Source: Anaerolineaceae bacterium (lineage in GTDB: Bacteria; Chloroflexota; Anaerolineae; Anaerolineales; Anaerolineaceae). From it: a stretch of DNA of 6,588 nucleotides. The DNA is taken from assembly GCA_003448875.1 (NCBI GenBank), contig DLXG01000253.1, forward strand, positions 1 to 6,588, read 5' to 3'. The translations under genes were made by a program, and so were the position numbers. A model generated the notes under the pieces. The model did not search any database. It was not told the DNA's origin and saw nothing but the letters and a program-made list of their open reading frames with translations. Positions 1 through 6,256 of this stretch are shown here, in pieces (the stretch's first letter is position 1; each line of letters opens with the position of its first letter).

Positions 1-1194
1 CTCAAAGTGGGTTACAACAAAGTCTTCGGCTATTACATTGAAATCTCGCGTGGCGCGGCCCACCTTGCCCCGGCGGAATACATCCGCAAGCAAACTCTGG
101 TGAATGCCGAACGGTTTATCACCCCGGAAATGAAAGAGTACGAAGCGCTGGTGTTGAATGCGGAAGAACGCATCCGTGAGATTGAAAGCCGGCTCTTCCA
201 ACAGGTTTGCCAGCAAATTGCCGCTGCTGCTCCAAAATTGCTGAGCACTGCCGCCGCTCTGGCTGAGCTGGATACCCTTGCTTCACTGGCCGAAGCCGCC
301 GCCATTGGCGAATATTGCCGCCCGCAACTCACCGAAGATAATACCCTCGATATACGCGACGGGCGGCATCCAGTCGTCGAACGAACCCTGATCGGTGAAC
401 GCTTTGTGCCCAACGACGCCGTGTTTGAACCCGGTGAATTTGTGCGCATCATTACCGGCCCGAACATGAGCGGCAAGTCCACTTTCCTGAGACAGGTCGC
501 CCTGATAGTCCTGATGGCGCAGATCGGCAGTTTTGTTCCGGCGCGTCAGGCAACCATTGGACTGGTTGACCGCATCTTTACCCGTATCGGAGCGCAGGAC
601 GAAATCCACGCCGGGCAGTCCACCTTCATGGTCGAAATGGTCGAGACCGCCAACATCCTGCACCATGCCACCAATCGCAGCCTGCTGATTTTGGATGAAA
701 TTGGGCGCGGCACCAGCACTTACGACGGCCTCTCCATCGCCTGGGCTGTGGTGGAATACGTCCACAATCATCCCCGCCTGCGGGCGCGCACCTTGTTCGC
801 CACTCATTACCATGAGTTAACCCAGCTGGCAGAACTGCTGCCGGGTGTCCGCAATTACAACGTAGCCGTCAGCGAATCGGAAGGTAAAGTGGTTTTCCTG
901 CACAAAATTGTGCCCGGCGGCGCTGACCGTTCGTATGGTATTCATGTGGCTCAGCTGGCCGGCCTTCCGCAGGCTGTTGTTCAACGGGCTGCCGAAATCC
1001 TGCGGCAATTAGAAGCCTCTGCCGGAAAGGCCGTGCGGATTGACCCGCTGGCTGCCCGGCAAATTGCCCTTTTCCCGGAAACCAATCCACTGCTGGATGA
1101 ATTGAAAAATCTGGATATCAACAACCTCTCCCCCATCGAGGCATTAAACAAACTGTACGAATGGCAGCGTAAATTTTTGGAAAAAGGCGATTAA
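1..1194 (+). CDS. mutS: DNA mismatch repair protein MutS, C-terminal part (5' truncated by window edge)
   Basis: MutS binds mismatched DNA as a dimer in the cytoplasm and uses ATP to recruit MutL. The reading frame is open from base 1, so the true start lies outside the window. The 397 residues present are a little under half of a typical MutS of about 850-900. Seen in order: the end of the core/clamp region (GYNKVFGYYIEISR, then KQTLVNAERFITPEMKEYE); Walker A GPNMSGKS at 457-480; the signature GQSTFMVEM starting at 613; Walker B LLILDEIGRGTST at 682-720; and the ATHYHEL motif at 799-819. The usual C-terminal helical tail follows (LFPETNPLLDEL, SPIEALNKLYEWQRKF). All ATPase motifs look intact. 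The domain V signature and dimer-interface motifs fit MutS (MutS1) better than MutS2, which would continue into a Smr domain. The gene ends in TAA one base from the stop of a convergent gene, with no terminator between them. Confidence 0.97.
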   Translation, partial: LKVGYNKVFGYYIEISRGAAHLAPAEYIRKQTLVNAERFITPEMKEYEALVLNAEERIREIESRLFQQVCQQIAAAAPKLLSTAAALAELDTLASLAEAAAIGEYCRPQLTEDNTLDIRDGRHPVVERTLIGERFVPNDAVFEPGEFVRIITGPNMSGKSTFLRQVALIVLMAQIGSFVPARQATIGLVDRIFTRIGAQDEIHAGQSTFMVEMVETANILHHATNRSLLILDEIGRGTSTYDGLSIAWAVVEYVHNHPRLRARTLFATHYHELTQLAELLPGVRNYNVAVSESEGKVVFLHKIVPGGADRSYGIHVAQLAGLPQAVVQRAAEILRQLEASAGKAVRIDPLAARQIALFPETNPLLDELKNLDINNLSPIEALNKLYEWQRKFLEKGD

Positions 1195-1195
1195 A

Positions 1196-2647
1196 TCAGA
1201 ACCGTTCGATCTCTGTCCGCACGAACGGGAAAGATAGCTGCTCATAGCGCAGCCGCTCGATGTGATTCATAAACACCTGATCGCCGCGCAGATTCGAACG
1301 CCACGAACGCACCTCCGCCAGTCGCTCTTTGGCAGGCTGAATCAGATCAACCCCGCTTGCCTGGCGCAGCCACCAGACAGCCTGTGCTGCGCTGACAACA
1401 ACAATCCGCGGCTCAATCCGGTCAAAGTCCTCAAAGAACCATCCGCACGAAGTAAACATCCGTTGTTTGTATAACTGGGCTCTGAGCAGCAAATCAACCT
1501 GTTGAATTTCGCTTTCTTCCAATCCCTCGCTTAACTCACGTCGAATCAAATCTCGGGCAGAAATTTTGCCATGCAAGACCTCGATATACGCATACAACAG
1601 TTCCCAAAAATCACTTGTGAAGGGTGAAACTGTTTTTACATATTCATCGTCTATCTGGTCGGCAATCCAATCCAAAGCCTGACGCAGCTTCATCTTCCAG
1701 TCGCCGTTGGGAGCACAGGGACAGGCTTCTTTCCAGCGCGCAACCCCGTGATGACAACTCCATGAGGTGTTTTCGCGAATTCGAACCGTTTGGCTGGGGG
1801 CATGCTGCCGCAGCCACAATCCCGGGTAGGTAAATTGCACCAGCCGCGGGTGAGTAAATTCACGATGGGTCAGGTAATACAAAAACTTATCCCGAAATGG
1901 TTGGTGATGGCCGTATAACTCACCATCCGAGGCAATGATATATAACCTGGCATCATCGGTGTGATGACCATTAGCAGAAAGGCGCGGCAAGATAAAATCG
2001 GTCATAAACCGATCACCATTTGAGGTAGCGGCAGGATCAAAACTGACCCGCATACTCAACTCAGCCTCGTAGAAAAACACCGTGATGCGGCGTCCTTCCC
2101 CCAATTCCACCCAATAAGGTAGACCGACGTCAATCTGGCTGTCTTCGGCCTGCCATGGCGCAAGAATTGTAAACTCAATGCCTTCGTCAGCAAGAATTTG
2201 CAGTGTTTCGTTGTCTACTGCGGCTTCGGGCAGCCATAGGCCGGTCGGTTTATGGCCAAAGCGATGTTCGAAATCGGCAATTCCCCAGCGAATCTGAGTA
2301 ATCTTATCATGCCGTTTTGCCAGCGGTAATATGGTATGGTGATAAGGCTGGGCCATCCCATTCCCCACCCCAAACCGTTCGTAATTGCGTCTTTCCTGCT
2401 CTACAATCCTGGCAAAGGTAGCCGGATCATAAGAAATCATCCAGTTGATCAGGGTTGGGCCGAGATCAAAACTGATTTTTTCAAAATTACCCAGTTCGGC
2501 GTTCGGCCGGTAGCACTGATCGTGAATGCGCTCATTCCAGTTACGATAGGGATGAGCCCCAGCCTCTTTGCCGACTTCGCCAGTCAGGGGGTCTTCACGT
2601 GCCGGCTGATAATAATGACCATGAATACAAACCGCTTTTTCGCTCAT
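1196..2647 (-). CDS. Glycoside hydrolase family 57-like protein with DUF3536-type C-terminal region
   Basis: This 483-residue protein has GH57-type motifs of a (beta/alpha)7-barrel polysaccharide-active enzyme. Seen: HGHYYQP at residues 9-15 (motif 1), QPYHHTILPL at 100-109, GLWLPE with the candidate nucleophile Glu141 (codon 2225-2227), and SDGELYGHH with the candidate acid/base Asp241 (codon 1925-1927). Both catalytic positions look intact. The second half carries NTSWSCHHGVARW (293-305), CPCAP (309-313) and FTSCGWFFEDFD (398-409), which I associate with DUF3536. Known members hydrolyse or rearrange alpha-glucans, but the substrate here cannot be told. There is no signal peptide, so it is probably cytoplasmic. 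DUF3536 proteins I recall are often considerably longer, so this may be a short form, though its end looks natural. The ATG abuts the TAG of the upstream SDR gene. A possible Shine-Dalgarno (AAGAAGGGG, 2661-2669) lies 13 nt away, which is long and suggests translational coupling. Confidence 0.88.
   Translation of the reverse strand: MSEKAVCIHGHYYQPAREDPLTGEVGKEAGAHPYRNWNERIHDQCYRPNAELGNFEKISFDLGPTLINWMISYDPATFARIVEQERRNYERFGVGNGMAQPYHHTILPLAKRHDKITQIRWGIADFEHRFGHKPTGLWLPEAAVDNETLQILADEGIEFTILAPWQAEDSQIDVGLPYWVELGEGRRITVFFYEAELSMRVSFDPAATSNGDRFMTDFILPRLSANGHHTDDARLYIIASDGELYGHHQPFRDKFLYYLTHREFTHPRLVQFTYPGLWLRQHAPSQTVRIRENTSWSCHHGVARWKEACPCAPNGDWKMKLRQALDWIADQIDDEYVKTVSPFTSDFWELLYAYIEVLHGKISARDLIRRELSEGLEESEIQQVDLLLRAQLYKQRMFTSCGWFFEDFDRIEPRIVVVSAAQAVWWLRQASGVDLIQPAKERLAEVRSWRSNLRGDQVFMNHIERLRYEQLSFPFVRTEIERF
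1202..1228. repeat. Inverted repeat at the mutS / GH57 convergent junction, possible weak terminator
   Basis: CCGTTCG (1202-1208) and CGAACGG (1222-1228) form a perfect 7-bp stem with a 13-nt loop. It lies 7 nt past the mutS stop and inside the last codons of the GH57 gene. On the plus strand no T-run follows. On the minus strand the stem is followed by a mildly T-rich stretch (GTTCTGATTT). It is the only hairpin near the junction, but it is poor as an intrinsic terminator for either gene. Confidence 0.25.
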
Positions 2648-3574
2648 CTAAAAAACAAAACCCCTTCTTCGGCTCGATTGTCTGCCTGGTGGTATCAGGT
2701 AGTCCAGCTGCCTGTAAAAACGGGCCGGCAGGATACCAAAAGTTCGCGGTACCGAATCCAGAAGAGTGGTTCGATCAACGGCAAGGTAATCCAGCCAGTA
2801 AATTGAAACCGGAAATTTGGGGAATTGATCGGCAATCAGCGCCAGAAGCCGTAATGTAGGCGGAGAAACACTCCAAAAGCGACGCTGGATACCCATTGCT
2901 TCCATAATGTGAAGCATAATCTGGCGAAATGGGAGTGCCTCTAAACCACCAATCGAAATCGTCTGGCCGATCAAATCGTCCCGCTCAATCGCCAAAGCCA
3001 GACAATTCACCAAATCTTCTATCCAGAGCGGCTGCAATAAGGTATTGCCATCACCCGGAATCATCAAAAAACCGGGTGAAAGACGCGCCAAGCGCGAAAA
3101 AGCAGTCGTAAATTGATCGCCGGGGCCGAACACAACCGCCGAACGGATGATCGAGTAATCCAGACCGGATCGAATCACGATATTCTCAGCCAGTCCTTTG
3201 GCACGCAATAGGGGGTAGGCGGATGCCTGATCCGCACCAAGATGGCTAAGGTACAGGATGCGTTTTATGCCGGCCTGTCTGGCAGCGTTGACCAATCCCT
3301 GAGTTCCCAAAACATCCACTTCTGTCAGGTTTGCACGTCCGCTGTGCCGCTCACTGCTTGCCAGATGAACAATCGTATCCACGCCACGCATGGCAGCCCT
3401 TAAGCCGCGTTCATCGCGTAAACTGCACACAGCCGCATCTACCGGGATACCACGTGGAAGTTGAGGGGAAACTTTAGATGGACGCAACAAAATCCGCACT
3501 GTCTTGCCGGAGGCAATCAGGTGTTGGACAAGCGCTTTACCAACAAAACCGGTACCACCGGTTACAAGAATCAT
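2648..3574 (-). CDS. NAD(P)-binding atypical short-chain dehydrogenase / epimerase-like protein (NDUFA9-like)
   Basis: This 308-residue Rossmann-fold protein starts directly with MILVTGGTGFVGKALV, the dinucleotide-binding glycine motif (GGTGFVG, residues 6-12). It continues with VDTIVHLAS (65-73), LYLSHLGAD (107-115), LRAKGLAE (123-130), SIIRSAVVFGPGDQF (141-155) and QPLWIEDLV (181-189). This order is typical of the extended/atypical SDR group that includes the NDUFA9 complex I subunit and sugar-nucleotide epimerase relatives. The classical YxxxK catalytic pair is not present in its usual spacing: Lys126 is there, but Tyr120 is six residues before it and Leu122 holds the -4 position. A cofactor-binding or reductase role is plausible and the substrate is unknown. 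It is the first gene of a two-gene minus-strand operon with the GH57-like gene. There is no Shine-Dalgarno before the ATG; the promoter sits so close that translation is probably leaderless. Confidence 0.85.
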   Translation of the reverse strand: MILVTGGTGFVGKALVQHLIASGKTVRILLRPSKVSPQLPRGIPVDAAVCSLRDERGLRAAMRGVDTIVHLASSERHSGRANLTEVDVLGTQGLVNAARQAGIKRILYLSHLGADQASAYPLLRAKGLAENIVIRSGLDYSIIRSAVVFGPGDQFTTAFSRLARLSPGFLMIPGDGNTLLQPLWIEDLVNCLALAIERDDLIGQTISIGGLEALPFRQIMLHIMEAMGIQRRFWSVSPPTLRLLALIADQFPKFPVSIYWLDYLAVDRTTLLDSVPRTFGILPARFYRQLDYLIPPGRQSSRRRGFVF

Positions 3575-3584
3575 GACTGGTTGA

Positions 3585-3590
3585 ATTATA
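3585..3590 (-). promoter_or_regulatory. Extended -10 promoter for the SDR-GH57 operon
   Basis: Read on the minus strand, TGCTATAAT gives a perfect -10 hexamer (TATAAT) with the TGn extension. The hexamer ends 10 nt before the ATG at 3574, so a transcript starting about 7 nt downstream would have a leader of only about 4 nt. At the usual 17-bp spacing the -35 position reads ACGATA, a poor match, which is tolerable for an extended -10 promoter. Seen: the boxes. Inferred: the start site and near-leaderless mRNA. Confidence 0.6.
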
Positions 3591-3612
3591 GCAGAATTGT
3601 CCGGTTTTATCG

Positions 3613-3663
3613 TTGCAAATGGTTAACGATTCCTCCATTCAAATGGCACAAAACTTGCATTTG
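3613..3663. repeat. Cluster of three CAAATG boxes in the divergent promoter region
   Basis: CAAATGG occurs at 3616-3622 and 3640-3646 on the plus strand (24 bp apart, start to start). An inverted CAAATG (CATTTG on plus) lies at 3658-3663. The second copy is also the right arm of a small palindrome, CCATT-CA-AATGG (3635-3646). The first and third copies share a wider TTGCA-like context. The cluster lies between the two divergent promoters, where an operator would be expected. The boxes are short and the region is AT-richer than its surroundings, so chance is a serious alternative. Confidence 0.3.
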
Positions 3664-3689
3664 ATACCATCAATCCCCCTGTTTTGAAT
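3661..3689 (+). promoter_or_regulatory. Weak candidate promoter for the TIM-barrel/ftsZ operon
   Basis: TTGATA (3661-3666, five of six to the -35 consensus) is followed after 17 bp by TTGAAT (3684-3689, four of six to the -10 consensus, lacking the important second-position A). Transcription from it would start near 3696 and leave a short leader of about 14 nt before the ATG at 3710. It is the best sigma-70-like pair I could find in the gap, but it is not convincing on its own. Confidence 0.3.
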
Positions 3690-3709
3690 TCATCACTGGT
3701 GTCTAAGCC

Positions 3710-5023
3710 ATGAACCCAACTACTCAATCCCTCTTCCCACCTCGCCAAAAACTCGGTTTCCATTATTTCCCGGATACTTTGCATTATACGGAAAAAGATT
3801 TGCAGAAATGGTTGCCATTACTGATGGAATTGGGTGCAGGCTGGCTGGTACTCCGCACCGAGATCAACCGGGCCATTCCCGAATATTTCATCAGCGGGCT
3901 GATCAAGGCTGGAATTCAGCCGATCATTCAATTTCCGGTGAGTTTACAAGCCTCACCCGACCTGAGAGGCATCTCTCCTCTGATTGAGGCCTACTCGAAT
4001 TGGGGAGCAACCTTTCATCAATTCTTTGACCGCCCAAACGTCCATCAATCCTGGCCTGCCAATCAATGGGCCCAGCAGGATCTGGTAGAACGGTTTTTAG
4101 ACCGCTACCTTCCATTGGCCGGTTTGAGTGTTGAAGCAGGTTCATATCCGCTTTTTCCTCCTCTTGAACCGGGTGGTAATTTTTGGGATACCACCTTCCT
4201 GAGGGCTGCTTTACAGGCAATCGAACGCCGTAAGTTGAATTCACTTTTAGAGCGCTTAATCCTTTCCTGTTATGGCTGGACTTTTCAGCGTCCCCTCAAC
4301 TGGGGTGAAGGCGGTCCGGAAAAATGGCCGGAAGCGCGGCCTTACTTTACTCCTCCTCACTCTCAGGACCAGCGGGGATTTCGAACTTTTGACTGGTACT
4401 CCACCATCAGCGAGGCCGTCCTGCAAAAGAAATGCCCCATGATTTTACTGCAAGCCGGTTTACCCGGCGCATCTGAATGCCTGTCCGATAACTTTGCCAA
4501 ATCACCAGAATTACAAAACACCCTCATTGAAATAGTAAAGGGTGTACAGGCTGCCAGCAATCCTCAGCCAGAGGAAGATGCAGGGGAGGTGAACTTACCT
4601 GATGAAATTATCAGCGTTAACTTCTGGCTGCTAAGTGCGGAACAAGCATCCACCGGTTCTTCTTATGCATGGTTTGAAGAAGCCCAACCGGTTTGCAAAG
4701 CAGCCTCTTATCTATGCGAGGTTAAAAATATCCAAACAAATAGTCCTGCCCTGCATGGAATTCTCGATGAGGATTCCTTGCGGAAAGCAATTCGTCCACT
4801 TCAGCATTATCTTTACCTTGGAGATACCAATGAGGCAACCCTCGCCTCGGTTTTCCAAAAACACTCCAGTTTCATCCTGCAACAGCATCCAACCATTGGT
4901 TTTTCCCTGAACGAAGCACGTCTGGCGAACCGCATTACACTGGCGGTCAAACCCGATCAGGTTCCGGAAGACCTCCTCGCATCTCTACAAAAACAGGGCT
5001 GCCAGATTGAGTGGTTGGAATGA
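3710..5023 (+). CDS. TIM-barrel protein resembling clan-A glycoside hydrolases, catalytic glutamates apparently replaced
   Basis: This 437-residue protein belongs to no named family I can identify. The layout suggests a (beta/alpha)8 barrel: GFHYFPDTL (16-24), LGAGWLVLRT (41-50), AGIQPIIQF (67-75), NWGATFHQFFDRPN (97-110), SYPLFPPLEPGG (145-156), RLILSCYGW (182-190), PLNWGEGGPEKW (195-206) and CPMILLQAGLPG (242-253). Clan-A hydrolases normally have NEP after strand 4 and an E-containing motif (often TEGG) after strand 7. Here these read DRPN (Arg108, codon 4031-4033) and LQAG (Gln248/Ala249), so classical catalysis is unlikely. Residues about 350-437 form a separate small alpha/beta-looking domain with HPTIGFSLNEA and RITLAVKPD. 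There is no signal peptide or membrane segment, so it is probably cytoplasmic. An in-frame TAA at 3704-3706 makes this ATG the most upstream start; the Shine-Dalgarno is weak (GGTG). It sits 46 nt upstream of ftsZ in the same direction. Confidence 0.75.
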   Translation: MNPTTQSLFPPRQKLGFHYFPDTLHYTEKDLQKWLPLLMELGAGWLVLRTEINRAIPEYFISGLIKAGIQPIIQFPVSLQASPDLRGISPLIEAYSNWGATFHQFFDRPNVHQSWPANQWAQQDLVERFLDRYLPLAGLSVEAGSYPLFPPLEPGGNFWDTTFLRAALQAIERRKLNSLLERLILSCYGWTFQRPLNWGEGGPEKWPEARPYFTPPHSQDQRGFRTFDWYSTISEAVLQKKCPMILLQAGLPGASECLSDNFAKSPELQNTLIEIVKGVQAASNPQPEEDAGEVNLPDEIISVNFWLLSAEQASTGSSYAWFEEAQPVCKAASYLCEVKNIQTNSPALHGILDEDSLRKAIRPLQHYLYLGDTNEATLASVFQKHSSFILQQHPTIGFSLNEARLANRITLAVKPDQVPEDLLASLQKQGCQIEWLE

Positions 5024-5054
5024 GACTGGCACGACAATTGCATCTTTAGCAGAG

Positions 5055-5060
5055 AAGGAG
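5055..5060 (+). promoter_or_regulatory. Ribosome binding site that fixes the ftsZ start
   Basis: AAGGAG lies 9 nt before the ATG at 5070. It supports that ATG over the upstream in-frame TTG at 5007, which overlaps the end of the preceding gene and has no comparable site. The second ATG at 5076 would have a longer, less favourable spacing. Confidence 0.8.
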
Positions 5061-5069
5061 CGGAAAATC

Positions 5070-6236
5070 ATGAACATGACCATTCACACCCCCTCATCTC
5101 AATCAACATCACCCGGCGGATTACACAAACCCGTCTTGAAAGTCATTGGCTTAGGCGGTGGCGGCTCAAACGCCATTAACCGCATGATTGAATTGGGCAT
5201 TAACGGCGTTGAATTTATCGCAGCCAACACTGATGCTCAAGCCCTTAAGAACAGCCTTGCCCCCACTAAAATACAACTGGGGCCGCGGCTGACGCGAGGA
5301 TTGGGCGCAGGCGGAGATTGGAAAATAGGTGAAGCTGCTGCTGAGGAAAGTTACAAAGAACTGAATGCCGCCTTGTCCGGTGCGGATATGGTATTTTTGA
5401 CCGCCGGTATGGGTGGAGGAACCGGCACGGGGGGAATTTCAATTGCTGCACGGGTGGCGCGCGCCCTTGGGGCAGTAACCGTAGCAGTTGTCACCACTCC
5501 TTTCGGGTTTGAAATTGGCCGCCGACAGGTCAATGCCCGCGAGGGGTTGGCGCGCCTGCGTCCTTACACCGACACACTGATCACCATACCCAATGACCGG
5601 CTGCTAAAAATTGCCTCGCGAGACCTGACTTTGGAGATGGCTTTCCGTCTGGCCGATGATGTTTTACGTCAGGGCATTCAGGGTATCTCCGAATTGATTA
5701 CCGAACCCGGTTTGATCAATGTGGATTTTGCACACATCCGCACTGTCATGCAATCCGGTGGCGGCTCTCTGCTTTCAATTGGTTTTGGACAGGGAGAACG
5801 CAAGGCTCAAAAAGCCATCGAACAGGCCCTCCATCATCCGCTGATTGATGATATTCACCTCGAAAATGTTTCCGGCATCATCGTCAACTTTACCGCCGGT
5901 TCGGATCTGACCTTTATGGAAGTCATGGAAGCACTCACCGAGTTGCAGGAAAAAACAAACAATCAGGCTGAAATCATCCCCGGCGTGATTACTGATGAGA
6001 GAATGGGAGACCGCGTTGAAGTGATCATGGTCTTAACCGGTATTGGCGCTACTCCGATTGAAGTTCCCAAGGTGTCCGCTCGTCCAGTTCAGCAGCCCGA
6101 ACCGGTAGCCACTATCGCCCCTCAACCTCGCCCGATGCCGGTTCTGGAACGTGCCGAAGCATCTCCATCGCAGGAACCCGCCACAATCCAGGCTGATCTG
6201 GATATTCCTGCATTTCTGCGCCGGCGCATTCGCTAA
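5070..6236 (+). CDS. ftsZ: FtsZ-family tubulin-like GTPase with altered T7 and T2 loops
   Basis: FtsZ polymerises with GTP into the cytokinetic ring at midcell. This 388-residue protein has the full architecture: VIGLGGGGSNAINRM (25-39), NTDAQAL (53-59), the tubulin signature GGGTGTG (115-121), VVTTPFGFE (140-148), TLITIPNDRLL (169-179), the T7 region GLINVDFAH (214-222), a C-terminal domain with NFTAGSDLTFMEV (273-285) and VEVIMVLTGIG (316-326), a Pro-rich linker (about 333-375), and the terminal peptide DLDIPAFLRRRIR (376-388), which in the family binds partners such as FtsA. Two departures stand out. His222 (codon 5733-5735) is at the position of E. coli Asp212, and GGDW (81-84) sits where most FtsZs have GANP or a close variant. 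The linker is short but normal. No dcw-cluster gene adjoins it. The length and terminal peptide argue for a working FtsZ; it could be the only copy or a paralogue. Confidence 0.93.
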   Translation: MNMTIHTPSSQSTSPGGLHKPVLKVIGLGGGGSNAINRMIELGINGVEFIAANTDAQALKNSLAPTKIQLGPRLTRGLGAGGDWKIGEAAAEESYKELNAALSGADMVFLTAGMGGGTGTGGISIAARVARALGAVTVAVVTTPFGFEIGRRQVNAREGLARLRPYTDTLITIPNDRLLKIASRDLTLEMAFRLADDVLRQGIQGISELITEPGLINVDFAHIRTVMQSGGGSLLSIGFGQGERKAQKAIEQALHHPLIDDIHLENVSGIIVNFTAGSDLTFMEVMEALTELQEKTNNQAEIIPGVITDERMGDRVEVIMVLTGIGATPIEVPKVSARPVQQPEPVATIAPQPRPMPVLERAEASPSQEPATIQADLDIPAFLRRRIR

Positions 6237-6256
6237 ACCTCTCTCAGGAACTGCTT

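Larger units (their letters stand above)
3575..3709. other. Divergent intergenic region between the two operons
   Basis: This 135-bp, AT-richer gap is the only sizeable non-coding stretch in the window. It holds the extended -10 promoter of the minus operon at one end, the weak plus-strand promoter candidate at the other, and the CAAATG boxes in the middle. I see no small ORF, riboswitch-like fold or terminator in it. Confidence 0.85.

Noticed and set aside
7..9. GTG as a start codon for the mutS fragment
   Set aside because: The frame is open through base 1 (Leu-Lys precede it) and the sequence begins in the middle of the conserved MutS core, so the gene simply enters from outside the window.
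33..482. 149-codon minus-strand open frame over the start of the visible mutS
   Set aside because: Antisense shadow with low-complexity Ser/Ala/Arg composition and no family resemblance.
283..813. 176-codon open frame on the minus strand inside mutS
   Set aside because: It lies fully antisense to well-conserved MutS motifs (Walker A and B), has no recognisable domain, and is explained by codon bias of the real gene.
2336..2806. 156-codon plus-strand open frame spanning the SDR/GH57 junction
   Set aside because: It crosses the ends of two clearly coding minus-strand genes, has no good ribosome binding site and gives no recognisable protein.
4635..4910. 91-codon plus-strand open frame inside the TIM-barrel gene
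   Set aside because: Out-of-frame shadow of a longer well-formed gene, with no ribosome binding site and no domain.
5007..5069. In-frame TTG start that would extend FtsZ by 21 residues
   Set aside because: It overlaps the end of the TIM-barrel gene, lacks a Shine-Dalgarno and adds residues not expected in FtsZ; the ATG at 5070 has AAGGAG at good spacing.
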